A DNA stretch of 64,000 nt. It comes from Micromonospora sp. HNM0581 (GTDB taxonomy: Bacteria > Actinomycetota > Actinomycetes > Mycobacteriales > Micromonosporaceae). The DNA lies in the NCBI RefSeq assembly GCF_012726175.1, contig NZ_JAASAD010000002.1:62001-126000 (forward strand), written 5' to 3'. The notes under the pieces are model-generated. The model made no database searches. It was not told the origin of the DNA and saw only the letters and a program-made list of their open reading frames with translations. The position numbers were made by a program, and so were the translations under genes. Positions 1 to 9,585 of this stretch are shown here, in pieces. Each line of letters starts with the position of its first letter. Within the stretch, counting starts at the first letter, position 1.

Positions 1-2
1 GT

Positions 3-446
3 GACCTGCCCGGTTGTCCCAGCGGGCTGGGAACGCTGCCCGGTGGTGGCGCCGCCGGTGGGGTAGGTGCCGCGCTGCTCGCCCTGGGCGGGCGGTGTGA
101 ATCCGGCATCGGGCTGGTCAGCCGGGCCGTCGGACTGGACACCGTGCTCGACGAGGTCGATCTGGTGGTCACCGGGGAAGGCCGGTTCGACCACCAGTCG
201 CTGCGCGGAAAGGTGGTCGCCGGAGTGGCCGGGGCCGCACGTGACCGGGGCGTACCATGCGTGGTGCTCGCCGGGCAGGTAAGCGCCGGTCGGCGGGAAG
301 CGGCGTCGGTCGGGGTGACCGACTCGTACAGCCTGGTGGAGCACTTCGGTGGTGAGGAGCACGGCGGGTTGGCCGCCGCGTTGGATCGGCCGGCCCAGGG
401 GCTGCGTGAGCTGGGCGCGCGGCTTGCCCGGCAGTGGAGCCGCTGA
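3..446 (+). CDS. Glycerate kinase, C-terminal part (cut by window edge)
   Basis: The reading frame is open from base 3 to the stop at 446, so the gene begins outside the window. Visible are a glycine-rich PGGGAAGGVGAAL segment and a downstream LVVTGEGRFDHQS segment, both typical of the GlxK/GckA family of glycerate kinases, which phosphorylate D-glycerate with ATP and feed it into lower glycolysis. The last ~100 residues (helix-rich end, terminating in ARQWSR) are complete. The family assignment rests on these motifs only. It stands alone in front of a 150-bp gap and the Fe-S carrier gene. Confidence 0.8.
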   Translation, partial: DLPGCPSGLGTLPGGGAAGGVGAALLALGGRCESGIGLVSRAVGLDTVLDEVDLVVTGEGRFDHQSLRGKVVAGVAGAARDRGVPCVVLAGQVSAGRREAASVGVTDSYSLVEHFGGEEHGGLAAALDRPAQGLRELGARLARQWSR

Positions 447-504
447 CCAGGGTGCCCATCGAGTGCCTGGTCACGCCGCCCGGGTGGCGAAGCCACCGGC
501 GGCC

Positions 505-510
505 TACAAT
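505..510 (+). promoter_or_regulatory. Possible -10 element upstream of the Fe-S carrier gene
   Basis: TACAAT lies 90 bases before the GTG at 600 in the gap 447-599. It is a good -10 hexamer in otherwise very GC-rich DNA, but I see no convincing -35 at 17-18 bases, so the assignment is tentative. Confidence 0.3.
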
Positions 511-599
511 CGAGAACTGGACCACTGTGGGAATCGCTGACCGGCGGCTGACGTTGGCCAGGTGAGGACCACACCGACGCGCCGCAGGGAGAATTCCAC

Positions 600-968
600 G
601 TGACCACGCCAGCGCAGACCGAGTCGACCGAGGCCAAGGCCCCCACGTCCGTCGTCCTCACCGACGTCGCGGCGCAGAAGGTCAAGGCCCTGATCGAGCA
701 GGAGGGCCGCGACGACCTGCGGCTCCGGGTCGCCGTGCAGCCGGGCGGCTGCTCCGGCCTGCGGTACCAGCTCTTCTTCGACGAGCGTTCGCTCGACGGT
801 GACGTCGTGACGGACTACGACGGCGTCGAGGTCGTCGTCGACCGGATGAGCGCGCCCTACCTGGCCGGCGCCACCATCGACTTCGCCGACCGGATCGACG
901 CTCAGGGCTTCACCATCGACAACCCCAACGCGGGCAACTCCTGCGCCTGCGGAGACTCCTTCAGCTGA
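600..968 (+). CDS. HesB/IscA-family iron-sulfur cluster carrier (ErpA-like)
   Basis: A 122-residue A-type carrier that would hold and transfer Fe-S clusters to apoproteins. The three cluster cysteines of the family are present: Cys51 in GGCSG and Cys115/Cys117 in the terminal CACGDS. The first ~17 residues are a variable tail. The GTG start at 600 follows a GGGAG ribosome-binding site about 8 bases upstream. It corresponds to Rv2204c in M. tuberculosis, which also sits beside adoK and ctaC. Clients could include the Rieske protein encoded 9 kb downstream, but that is inference. Confidence 0.93.
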   Translation: MTTPAQTESTEAKAPTSVVLTDVAAQKVKALIEQEGRDDLRLRVAVQPGGCSGLRYQLFFDERSLDGDVVTDYDGVEVVVDRMSAPYLAGATIDFADRIDAQGFTIDNPNAGNSCACGDSFS

Positions 969-981
969 GTCCGGTTCGTCG

Positions 982-1022
982 GCGCACGGCGGCACGGCCC
1001 CTGCGGCCGTGCCGCCGTGCGC
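982..1022 (+). terminator. Strong hairpin after the Fe-S carrier gene
   Basis: A perfect 18-bp inverted repeat (982-999 with 1005-1022) and a 5-base loop start 13 bases after the stop codon. There is no T-tract, as usual for GC-rich actinobacterial terminators. Confidence 0.75.
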
Positions 1023-1091
1023 GTTCGCGTGTCCCGGCCGCCGCCCAAGAGGTCGAGACGAGTGGTCGCCCATCGGTGGTGGTGCCGGTAG

Positions 1092-2105
<1,014 letters not shown>

Positions 2106-2194
2106 CCGGTTCGTCCCGCTGCGCCGGCTGACCCGCCGCCCCGGCGCTCGCGCCCGACAAGCAGACCGTGACGGGTGTCGGCGGGGCCCGTGCG

Positions 2195-2419
2195 TCAGTG
2201 CGTGCGGCGCACGTCGTACCCGGGGCCGGGTGCGTCGCCCAGGAACTCCTGCTGGCGCATCCGGCACCAGGCGGGGACGTCCACCGCGGCAGCCGGATCG
2301 TCGGCGAGTACCCGGAGCACCGCGCCCACCGGCAGCTCCGGCAGGCGGCGCGCCAGAGCGATCACCGGCAGTGGGCAGCGCTGGCCGAGGCAGTCGAGTA
2401 CGGCGTCGGGGGCGCTCAC
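2195..2419 (-). CDS. TusA-family sulfurtransferase
   Basis: A small 74-residue sulfur carrier with the defining CPLP motif in LDCLGQRCPLPVIALA close to the N terminus. TusA proteins accept persulfide sulfur on this cysteine from a cysteine desulfurase and pass it on. The GTG start at 2419 overlaps the TGA of the upstream cysteine desulfurase (GTGA), so the two are almost certainly co-transcribed and translationally coupled, and probably act as donor and acceptor. The frame is open further upstream, but that extension is low-complexity read-through antisense to nothing recognisable and is out of frame with the desulfurase. Confidence 0.82.
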   Translation of the reverse strand: MSAPDAVLDCLGQRCPLPVIALARRLPELPVGAVLRVLADDPAAAVDVPAWCRMRQQEFLGDAPGPGYDVRRTH

Positions 2420-3597
2420 AGCCCCACCACCCCCGCCTGCTCCCGCAGTTCGGCGACGATGCCGGGCAGCTCGGTGAGGAAACGTTCCACCTCGGCCTCG
2501 GTGCTGCCGGTGTGCAGCGAGACGCGGACGTTGCCGTGCGAGAGCACACCCATCGCTTCCAGCACATGGGACGGACGAAGGGTCGCCGACGTGCACGACG
2601 AACCCGACGACACGGCGAAACCCCGCCGGTCGAGCGCGTGCAGCAGTGCCTCCCCGTCGACGTACAGGCAGGAGAAGGTGACCAGATGCGGTAGCCGGTG
2701 CACGGGATCGCCGACCACCTCCACGTCCGGCACCTCGGCCGACACCCGCGCCCGGATCCGGTCCACGAGCGAAGACAGCCGCGTCGCCTGGGCCACCGCG
2801 TCGGTCGCCGTCGCGCGCAGGCTGGCTGCCGCCGCCACCACCGCCGGCAGGTTGAGTGTGCCCGGCGTACGCCCTGACTCACGTTCGTCGGTCGGCCAGG
2901 GTGACTCCCAGCGGGTGCCCTTGCGGACCACGAGCAGTCCCACGCCAGCCGGGCCACCCCACTTGCGGGCACTGGCGGTCAGCACCGACCAACCCGGCGG
3001 TACCGGCATCCGGCCCACCACCTGCGCGGCGTCGACGTAGAGCGGCACGCCGACGCGTGTACAGGCCGCGGCGGCGGCCTCGACCGGCTGCACGGTGCCC
3101 ACCTCGTGACTGGCCGCGATGAGCGTGGCTGATGCCACCCCGGCGCCGGAGACCGCCGTCGACCACCGGTCCAGGTCCAGCCGGCCGAGGCGGTCGACCG
3201 GCACCTCGACGGCCCTGCCGCCGCCGGTCACGTGCTGCTGGGCGGCGTACAGCACGGCCGAGTGTTCGATCGCCGAGTGCACCAGGACGTCGCCGGCTCG
3301 TCGGCGACCACGCAGACCACCGAGCACAGCGGTGTGCGCGGCACTGGTGCCACTGGAGGTGAAGGAGAGCTCGTCGGGGCGTACGCCGAGGGTCTCCGCC
3401 GTGGCCTCGCGTGCCGCGTCGAGCAACCGGCGCGCACGCCGCGCCGGTGAGTAGAGCCGGTCGGGGTCGGCCCAGCCATCGTCGAGCGCGGCCAGCAGCG
3501 CCTGCCGGGCGACCGGATGCAGCGGCGCGGCGGTGGCCGCGTCCAGGTAGACGGGGGAGGCAGTCACGTCTGCCCACGCTATCGCCCCGGTCCGCAC
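2416..3597 (-). CDS. Cysteine desulfurase (aminotransferase class V)
   Basis: A PLP enzyme of about 390 residues that would release sulfur from L-cysteine as an enzyme-bound persulfide. The N terminus carries YLDAATAAPLHP, the SARKWGGPAGVG segment holds the PLP-binding lysine, and the catalytic cysteine is in SGSSCTSATLRPSHVLE. I keep the GTG at 3597, which is preceded by AGGGGG; a GTG at 3567 nearer the conserved YLD would give a protein 10 residues shorter. The following tusA overlaps its stop codon. Transcription is divergent from ctaC, with a 163-bp shared upstream region (3598-3760) in which I see no clear promoter hexamers. Confidence 0.92.
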   Translation of the reverse strand: MRTGAIAWADVTASPVYLDAATAAPLHPVARQALLAALDDGWADPDRLYSPARRARRLLDAAREATAETLGVRPDELSFTSSGTSAAHTAVLGGLRGRRRAGDVLVHSAIEHSAVLYAAQQHVTGGGRAVEVPVDRLGRLDLDRWSTAVSGAGVASATLIAASHEVGTVQPVEAAAAACTRVGVPLYVDAAQVVGRMPVPPGWSVLTASARKWGGPAGVGLLVVRKGTRWESPWPTDERESGRTPGTLNLPAVVAAAASLRATATDAVAQATRLSSLVDRIRARVSAEVPDVEVVGDPVHRLPHLVTFSCLYVDGEALLHALDRRGFAVSSGSSCTSATLRPSHVLEAMGVLSHGNVRVSLHTGSTEAEVERFLTELPGIVAELREQAGVVGL

Positions 3598-3760
3598 CCG
3601 ACCCCCTGTCGGGTGCGGACGACGACCCCAACCGGGTCCAGCCGGTCATGGTCGAGTAATCTGCGACCGTCGGTGACGCCTTTGCCGCTGGTGCGGCGGC
3701 TCCGCTCCACGGAGCCGACCGAAACGAGGACACCGCGGCGCGCTAGGGAGGCAGGACCAG

Positions 3761-4732
3761 GTGGTCGCAGAGAGTTCGGAGGTACGGCCGACGGCCGTAC
3801 GGCACAGCGCATCCTCGCGGGCCGGTGGGCGGCGAGGGCGGCGTGCCGGGCGTCTCGCCGGGCTCGGATTCAGTGGGGCGGCGCTGCTGGTCCTACTCAC
3901 GGGCTGTGACGTCGGAGCAGCTTTCGGGGGCTTCGGCTGGCCGCAGGGCGGCATCACCCCCGAGGCCCGACGGATGTACGACCTGTGGATCGCCTCGTGT
4001 GTCGCGGCGCTCGCGGTCGGCATCTTCGTCTGGGGCCTGATCTTCTGGTGCGTGGTGCGCTACCGCAAGCGCGGCAACGAGCTGCCGGCACAGACCCGCT
4101 ACAACCTGCCGATGGAGTTCCTCTACACCATCGCGCCGGTGCTCATCGTGTCGGTGCTGTTCTACTACACCGCCGTGGTGCAGACCGACGTGGTGAAGAC
4201 CACGAACAACCCCGACGTCACGGTCGAGGTCGTGGCCTTCAAGTGGAACTGGCAGTTCAACTACCGTGACGGCCAGGGCGTCGACGCCGGGACCACCGCC
4301 TCGGTGCTCGGCACCAGCGAGGTCATCCCGGTCCTGGTACTGCCGACCGGCCGGTCCATCCGGTTCGAGGAGACCAGCCGCGACGTCATCCACTCGTTCT
4401 GGGTGCCGGAGATGCTGTTCAAGCGGGACGTCATGCCGGGCAGCATCCGTAACGTCTTCGAGGTCTCCTCGCTGGAGACCGAGGGGGCCTACGTGGGGCG
4501 CTGTGCCGAACTGTGCGGCAGCTACCACGCCTTCATGAATTTCGAGCTGCGGGTCGTCTCGCCGGAGAATTTCGACCGTTTCCTCGCCGCCAAGCAGGAC
4601 GGCGCCTCGACCCAGGAGGCGTTGACCTCGATCGGCGAGGAGCCGTACGCGGTCACCACCGAGCCGTTCGAGACGCGGCGTACCGAGAGCAACTTCAACC
4701 CGGACACCGCTCCGGCCGGCACGGGAAGCTGA
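3761..4732 (+). CDS. ctaC: Cytochrome c oxidase subunit II
   Basis: Subunit II of the aa3 terminal oxidase; it receives electrons on the binuclear CuA centre outside the membrane. The 323-residue product has a twin-arginine-rich N terminus, a lipobox-like LLTGC at about residues 43-47 and two membrane segments (about 70-95 and 115-140). The cupredoxin domain has the CuA ligands: His in DVIHSFWVPE and the cluster CAELCGSYHAFM (about 248-259). The GTG start follows GGGAGG by 10 bases. ctaF follows after 10 bases, so the two form an operon. Confidence 0.96.
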   Translation: MVAESSEVRPTAVRHSASSRAGGRRGRRAGRLAGLGFSGAALLVLLTGCDVGAAFGGFGWPQGGITPEARRMYDLWIASCVAALAVGIFVWGLIFWCVVRYRKRGNELPAQTRYNLPMEFLYTIAPVLIVSVLFYYTAVVQTDVVKTTNNPDVTVEVVAFKWNWQFNYRDGQGVDAGTTASVLGTSEVIPVLVLPTGRSIRFEETSRDVIHSFWVPEMLFKRDVMPGSIRNVFEVSSLETEGAYVGRCAELCGSYHAFMNFELRVVSPENFDRFLAAKQDGASTQEALTSIGEEPYAVTTEPFETRRTESNFNPDTAPAGTGS

Positions 4733-4742
4733 GGCAACCGGC

Positions 4743-5171
4743 ATGAAGACCGAGTGGCGTATCTTCCTGATCATCGCCGGGTTCCTGCTCTTCGCGACGT
4801 TCCTCTACGGCGGCTGGACGTGGGCCGACTCGGACGGTCGGGTCGAGTGGATCGGCACCGTGGCCCTACTGCTGTCGTTCTTGCTCTGCGCCATGTGCGG
4901 TGGCTTCTTCTGGTTCGTCTCCCGTCGCATCGACCTGCGTCCGGAGGACCGTCCGGATGCCGAGATCGCTGACGGTGCGGGCGAGATCGGCTTCTTCAGC
5001 CCGGGCAGCTACTGGCCGTTCGGGCTGGCCCTGGCTGCCGCGATCACCGGTCTGGGCCTGGTGTTCTGGCAGTTCTGGCTGCTCGGCCTCGGCGCGGTGG
5101 CTGTGGTCCTCGCCGCCTGCGGCCTGCTCTTCGAGTACTACAGCGGCACCCGGCGCACCGCCGAGCACTGA
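4743..5171 (+). CDS. ctaF: Cytochrome c oxidase subunit IV (actinobacterial type)
   Basis: A 142-residue small subunit of the actinobacterial aa3 oxidase. Four hydrophobic helices can be seen: two at the N terminus (IFLIIAGFLLFATFLYGGW and a second near 40-60) and two after the loop containing IGFFSPGSYWPF. The paired architecture and the position directly behind ctaC match Rv2199c in M. tuberculosis. It has no known redox centre and is thought to stabilise the supercomplex. A very strong hairpin follows. Confidence 0.93.
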   Translation: MKTEWRIFLIIAGFLLFATFLYGGWTWADSDGRVEWIGTVALLLSFLLCAMCGGFFWFVSRRIDLRPEDRPDAEIADGAGEIGFFSPGSYWPFGLALAAAITGLGLVFWQFWLLGLGAVAVVLAACGLLFEYYSGTRRTAEH

Positions 5172-5184
5172 GCCACGCAACGTG

Positions 5185-5217
5185 CGACGGGCCCGCCCCA
5201 CCGGGGCGGGCCCGTCG
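5185..5217. terminator. Bidirectional terminator between ctaF and trpD
   Basis: A perfect 15-bp stem (5185-5199 with 5203-5217) with a 3-base loop lies between the convergent ends of ctaF (5171) and trpD (5268). The symmetry means it can serve both strands. Confidence 0.8.
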
Positions 5218-5267
5218 TCGTCGGGTGGGCGGGCCGGTATGACCTGCCCGCGGTACAGCCGGCGAGG

Positions 5268-6314
5268 TCACACGGCGCGGGTGACCTCGATCCAGCGGTC
5301 GAGGGTGTGGGCGGCCCGGCCTGAGTCGATCGACTCGGCGGCCCGGGCCAGGCCGGCGCGGAGCGTCTCGGTCAGGTCGCCGTCCAGAGGTCCCTGGGTG
5401 GCCAGGGCAGCAGCGGCGTTGACCAGTACGGCGTCGCGCACCGGTCCCGGCTCGCCCGCGAGCAGACGCCGGGCCACGTCGGCGTTGTGGGCCGCGTCGC
5501 CCCCGCGTAGCTCGGCGAGAGTGGCCCGGGGTACGCCGAGGTCGACCGCGTCCACGACGGTTTCCCGGACGACGCCGTTCTGGGCGATCCAGAACCGGGT
5601 CGCGGCGGCGGTGGTGAACTCGTCAAGCCCGTCCTCACCCCGCATCACCAGCACCGAGTCGCCTCGGGCCGCGAAGACGGACGCCATCACCGGAGCCATC
5701 GTCGCGTCGAAGCAGCCGACCGCGCCCGAGCGGGGACGGCCCGGATTCGTGAGCGGGCCGAGGAAGTTGAACGCGGTCGGCACCCCCAGCTCGCGGCGGA
5801 CCGGACCGGCATGGCGCATGCCGGGGTGGAACCGGGCAGCGAAGCAGAAACCGATTCCGGCCTCGACCACACAGCGGGCCACCTGGTCGGGCCCGAGGTC
5901 CAGGGGAATGCCGAGAAACTCCAACAGATCGGCCGTTCCGCACGACGACGAGGCGGCCCGGTTGCCGTGCTTGACCACCCGAACGCCGGCCCCGGCCACG
6001 ACCAGCGCCGTCATCGTGGAGATGTTGACCGTGTGTGCGAGGTCACCACCGGTGCCGACCACGTCGAGCGCCTCGGCGCGTACCTGCTCGGGCAGTTCGA
6101 CCGGAACGGCCCGGCTCAGCATCGCCTCGACCAGCCCGGCCACCTCGGTCGGGGTTTCGCCCTTGGCCCGCAGTGCGATGGCGAAGCCGGCGATCTGGGC
6201 CGGCGCGGCCGACCCGGACATGATTTCGCCCATCGCCCAGGCGGTGTCGGTGGCGGAGAGTTCCTCGCCGCGCAGTAGCGCGGCGAGCAGATGCGGCCAG
6301 GTCCGATCGCCCAT
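5268..6314 (-). CDS. trpD: Anthranilate phosphoribosyltransferase
   Basis: This 348-residue enzyme transfers anthranilate onto PRPP, the second step of tryptophan biosynthesis. Family motifs are clear: [17 protein letters not shown] around residue 85 (PRPP binding), [18 protein letters not shown], and [18 protein letters not shown]. The ATG at 6314 is the first in-frame start before the conserved [10 protein letters not shown] helix. As in M. tuberculosis (Rv2192c beside ctaE), trpD sits inside the respiratory gene cluster, away from the other trp genes. It is downstream of the receiver gene 6398-6793 on the same strand, with an 83-base gap. Confidence 0.95.
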   Translation of the reverse strand: MGDRTWPHLLAALLRGEELSATDTAWAMGEIMSGSAAPAQIAGFAIALRAKGETPTEVAGLVEAMLSRAVPVELPEQVRAEALDVVGTGGDLAHTVNISTMTALVVAGAGVRVVKHGNRAASSSCGTADLLEFLGIPLDLGPDQVARCVVEAGIGFCFAARFHPGMRHAGPVRRELGVPTAFNFLGPLTNPGRPRSGAVGCFDATMAPVMASVFAARGDSVLVMRGEDGLDEFTTAAATRFWIAQNGVVRETVVDAVDLGVPRATLAELRGGDAAHNADVARRLLAGEPGPVRDAVLVNAAAALATQGPLDGDLTETLRAGLARAAESIDSGRAAHTLDRWIEVTRAV

Positions 6315-6397
6315 GGTGGGCCTCCCGAGCAGACGGTTGCGGGTGGGGCGGGACCGGCGCCGGCTCGCCCGGCGCCGTGGCGGTGCCGGAGTGGACG

Positions 6398-6793
6398 TCA
6401 GGCGGGTGCGCTCGCGCGCAGCAGCTCGGTCACCGTGGCGGCGGTGGTGACCGGGTCGAGCGGGTGGACGAGGGTGGCGTCGACCTCGGCGAAGGAGGCC
6501 AGCCAGCGGTCGGCGGCGCGGGCGATCACCAGGCAGGTGGGCGGGGCGTCTTCGCGGTCGTCCTTGATCTGCCGGGCGATACCGATGCCGCCGCCGGGGG
6601 TGGCCTCACCGTCGAGCAGCATCAGATCGATCTCGTAGTCGTCGACCAGTCGGATGCACTCGGCGTAGGTGGACGCTTCGACGAACTCGATCCGCAGGTC
6701 GGTGGAGGGTCGGGTGCCGACGGCGAGTCGCATCCGGTCCCGTACCTGCTGGTCGTCGCTGTAGAGCAGCACGGTGCACAGACGGTCGCTCAT
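6398..6793 (-). CDS. Atypical response-regulator receiver-domain protein
   Basis: A 131-residue single-domain protein resembling CheY-like receivers. The acidic pair (LLYSDDQQV) and the phosphoacceptor Asp ([12 protein letters not shown]) are present. The conserved Lys of the KP motif is replaced: the sequence at that place is LVHPLDP, so a His stands where the Lys normally is. No output domain and no partner kinase are adjacent. It could be a phosphorylatable connector protein or a degenerate receiver. The ATG at 6793 starts a clean [14 protein letters not shown]; longer upstream extensions look like non-coding read-through. Confidence 0.72.
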   Translation of the reverse strand: MSDRLCTVLLYSDDQQVRDRMRLAVGTRPSTDLRIEFVEASTYAECIRLVDDYEIDLMLLDGEATPGGGIGIARQIKDDREDAPPTCLVIARAADRWLASFAEVDATLVHPLDPVTTAATVTELLRASAPA

Positions 6794-6971
6794 GCCGACA
6801 CTCCGGTTCGTCTCGTGCCGCCCTGCGGCGCCACCGCGCCGGGCCTGGTCGGCTCGCGGCGCTCGATGGTGGCTTCCGACGGCTCCTACTTCCTGCTTTG
6901 CGTGGCCGATCGTACCGGTCTGTGTGGTGCGCGTGACACGCCGCCCCGGCGTCCCGGGTGCCGGGGCGGCC

Positions 6972-7964
6972 TCAGGTCGTGGCTTCCGCTGCCCGCTGGC
7001 GGGCCTCCTGGCGGTCCAGCTCACGGTCGATCCGACGCGCCTCCCGTTCGGCTTGGCGCATCCACTGCACGACCAGGACCGCGAGCATCGTCACGCTTAC
7101 GAATTCGCCGCCGGCCCACAGGATCCCACCGGCGAGAACCTGGTCCTCCCACGGGTCGGCCCAGCTCAGCCCGAGCGACGGGTACCAGTCGCCGCCGAAG
7201 AGGGTGGTGCTCTGCATGACGGTCAGCCCGAGCACGGTGTGGAACGGCACCGACAGCAGCATCAGCAGCGCCCGCCCGGGGTACGGCCAGCGTCCCGGCA
7301 GCGGATCCAGGCCGAGCATCGGCCAGAAGAAGACACAGCCGGTCATGATGAAGTGCGCGTGCACCAGCTCGTGTGCCCAGGCGTGTTCCAGGGTGTGGCG
7401 GTACAGGTCGGTGAAGTAGAGCGCGAACGGGTTCACCACGAAGATGGCGAACGCCACGAGTGGGAAGGTGTAGACCCGGGCGATCCGGCTGTGCACCACC
7501 GCGAGCAGCCGCTTGCGCGGACTGGTCGGCAGGGTGCGTAGGGCGAGGGTCATCGGTGCACCCAGCGCCAGGAAGATCGGCGAGATCATGGACAGCACCA
7601 TGTGCTGGACCATGTGCACCGACAGCAGCATCGTGTCGTACGTCTCCAGTCCGCTGACGGTGACCGAGGCGATACCACCGAGACCGGGGCCGAGGAAGAA
7701 GATCGTCCGGGTGATCGGCCATCGGTCGCCGCGCAACCGGAGCCGGTGTACTCCGTAGAGGTACAGGCCGGCGGCGAGGACCAGGCCGACGGCGAGCCAG
7801 CTGTCCAGCCGGGCCTCGGTGAACACTGCGGTGATGGAGAACGGCGGCGCCGCGGCCTCGGCTGCCAGCACCCCGTCGCCGGCCGTCACTCCGGTCGTGG
7901 CCGAGCTGGTCGCGGCCGGGGTCAGCGGCGGCCCGGCTGGGGAGATCGAATCGACGTGCAGCAC
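6972..7964 (-). CDS. CtaG/caa3-type cytochrome c oxidase assembly protein
   Basis: A 330-residue multi-pass membrane protein of the caa3_CtaG family, which is associated with copper delivery or assembly of haem-copper oxidases. There are about seven hydrophobic helices. Histidine-rich membrane motifs typical of the family can be seen: SVHMVQHMVLSMISP, HTLEHAWAHELVHAHF and VPFHTVLGL. The first ~45 residues are Ala/Thr rich. The C terminus is charged (REARRIDRELDRQEARQ). The GTG start at 7964 is divergent from ctaE, with about 100 bases between, so the oxidase subunit and its assembly factor probably share a control region. Confidence 0.9.
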   Translation of the reverse strand: MLHVDSISPAGPPLTPAATSSATTGVTAGDGVLAAEAAAPPFSITAVFTEARLDSWLAVGLVLAAGLYLYGVHRLRLRGDRWPITRTIFFLGPGLGGIASVTVSGLETYDTMLLSVHMVQHMVLSMISPIFLALGAPMTLALRTLPTSPRKRLLAVVHSRIARVYTFPLVAFAIFVVNPFALYFTDLYRHTLEHAWAHELVHAHFIMTGCVFFWPMLGLDPLPGRWPYPGRALLMLLSVPFHTVLGLTVMQSTTLFGGDWYPSLGLSWADPWEDQVLAGGILWAGGEFVSVTMLAVLVVQWMRQAEREARRIDRELDRQEARQRAAEATT

Positions 7965-8072
7965 ACCAATCAGCCTAGGTCAGGCGAACCGGACGGTACC
8001 GATCGGGCCACGCCTGGCTCGGGATTCACCCCCCGCTGATCGCCGGCCGTGGTGAACGGCAATAATGACCGC

Positions 8073-8672
8073 GTGACTGCGGCCCCAGCCATTGACAAGA
8101 GCCGGATCCACTCGCTGACGCGTCCCAACATGGTCAGCGTCGGGACGATCGTCTGGCTCTCCAGCGAGCTCATGTTCTTCGCGGCGCTCTTCGCGATGTA
8201 CTTTTCCATCCGGGCGGCGGCGCCGGAGCAGTGGGCGGAGCACACCCCGGTTCTCAACGTGCCGTACGCGACCACTTTCACGGTGATCCTGCTGCTGTCC
8301 TCGGTCACCTGCCAGCTCGGCGTGTTCGCCGCCGAGAAGGGTGACGTCCACGCGCTGCGGCGCTGGTTCACCATCACCTTCGTGATGGGTCTGGTCTTCG
8401 TGCTGGGCCAGCTCAACGAGTACCGCGAGCTGGTGCATCACGGAGTAAAGATCAACAGCGACGGCTACGGGTCGATGTTCTACCTGACCACCGGCTTCCA
8501 TGGTTTGCACGTAACCGGTGGCCTGATCGCCTTCGTGATCTTCATGATCCGCTCCACCATGGGCCGGTTCACTCCGGCGCAGGCCACCGCCGCGATCGTG
8601 GTGTCGTACTACTGGCACTTCGTCGACGTCGTGTGGATCGCGCTCTACGGCATGATCTACTGGCTTCAGTGA
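8073..8672 (+). CDS. ctaE: Cytochrome c oxidase subunit III
   Basis: The 199-residue subunit III of the aa3 oxidase, with five hydrophobic helices. Hallmarks include [20 protein letters not shown] and the membrane FHGLHVTGG and [11 protein letters not shown] motifs. I chose the GTG at 8073 because the product then begins [14 protein letters not shown], matching the short N termini of actinobacterial CtaE; a GTG at 8049 would add eight residues. qcrC follows after 73 bases. The gene order ctaE-qcrC-qcrA-qcrB is the standard actinobacterial arrangement. Confidence 0.95.
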   Translation: MTAAPAIDKSRIHSLTRPNMVSVGTIVWLSSELMFFAALFAMYFSIRAAAPEQWAEHTPVLNVPYATTFTVILLLSSVTCQLGVFAAEKGDVHALRRWFTITFVMGLVFVLGQLNEYRELVHHGVKINSDGYGSMFYLTTGFHGLHVTGGLIAFVIFMIRSTMGRFTPAQATAAIVVSYYWHFVDVVWIALYGMIYWLQ

Positions 8673-8745
8673 TCATGCGCGCCGCGCGCCTTGCCGCTGC
8701 TCCACCCCCCGCAACACAAGGTCCAACCGGTTAAGGACACAGGTC

Positions 8746-9585
8746 ATGACTTCTGACAACGACCGCCGACGCGGTCTGCTCGCGCGGCTGCGCGGGCGGC
8801 CCGGGGCGCCCGGCAGGGGCCGCCGCCGGCTGGGTGCTGCGGTCCGACTGGTCGCCGCGCTGATGCTTGCCGGCGGCGCCTACACCGTCCTCGCCCCCGG
8901 CGCCGCCGCCCAGGAGAACCCGCCGCTGAGTAGCGCTGCCGCCGACGGCAAGGCGCTGTTCGACGTGAGCTGTGTGAGCTGTCACGGTCGCAACGCGCAG
9001 GGAGTCGAGGGGCGCGGGCCGAGCCTCATCGGCGTCGGTGCAGCCTCCGTGGAGTTCCAGGTCGGCTCCGGCCGGATGCCGATGGCCCGGCAGGAGGCCC
9101 AGGCGGCGCGCAAGCCGGTGGTGTTCACCCGCGACGAGATCGACCAGCTCGCGGCGTACGTCCAGGAACTCGGCGGTGGCCCGGTCGTGCCGGCCGGCGA
9201 CAACCTGCACGCCGACGGTAACGTCGCGATCGGCGGCGAGCTCTACCGGATCAACTGCTCGCAGTGCCACGCGTTCAGCGGCGGCGGCGGTGCCCTCTCC
9301 TCCGGCAAGTACGCGCCGAGCCTGCGGCCGGCCACCGACCGGCAGATCTACGCGGCGATGCTCAGCGGCCCGCAGAACATGCCGGTCTTCGGCGACAACC
9401 AGATCACGCCGGAGCAGAAGGCGGACATCATCGCCTACATCCAGCAGACGCTGAAGGACGACGGCGACCCGGGCGGCCTGTTCAACCTGGGCCGGTACGG
9501 ACCCTCCACCGAGGGAGTGGCGATCTTCCTCGTCGGTATCGTCGCGCTGGTCTTCGCCAGCCTGTGGATCGCGGGTAAGTCGTGA
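8746..9585 (+). CDS. qcrC: Dihaem cytochrome c subunit of the bcc complex
   Basis: A 279-residue membrane-anchored dihaem cytochrome cc that passes electrons from the Rieske centre directly to CuA of CtaC, replacing a soluble cytochrome c. It has an Arg-rich N terminus, a membrane anchor or signal helix (about 25-50), two CxxCH haem sites (CVSCH near residue 76, CSQCH near 173) with distal Met candidates (GRMPM, NMPVF), and a C-terminal membrane helix (IFLVGIVALVFASLWI). An AAGGA ribosome-binding site precedes the ATG. The stop overlaps the qcrA start. Confidence 0.96.
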   Translation: MTSDNDRRRGLLARLRGRPGAPGRGRRRLGAAVRLVAALMLAGGAYTVLAPGAAAQENPPLSSAAADGKALFDVSCVSCHGRNAQGVEGRGPSLIGVGAASVEFQVGSGRMPMARQEAQAARKPVVFTRDEIDQLAAYVQELGGGPVVPAGDNLHADGNVAIGGELYRINCSQCHAFSGGGGALSSGKYAPSLRPATDRQIYAAMLSGPQNMPVFGDNQITPEQKADIIAYIQQTLKDDGDPGGLFNLGRYGPSTEGVAIFLVGIVALVFASLWIAGKS

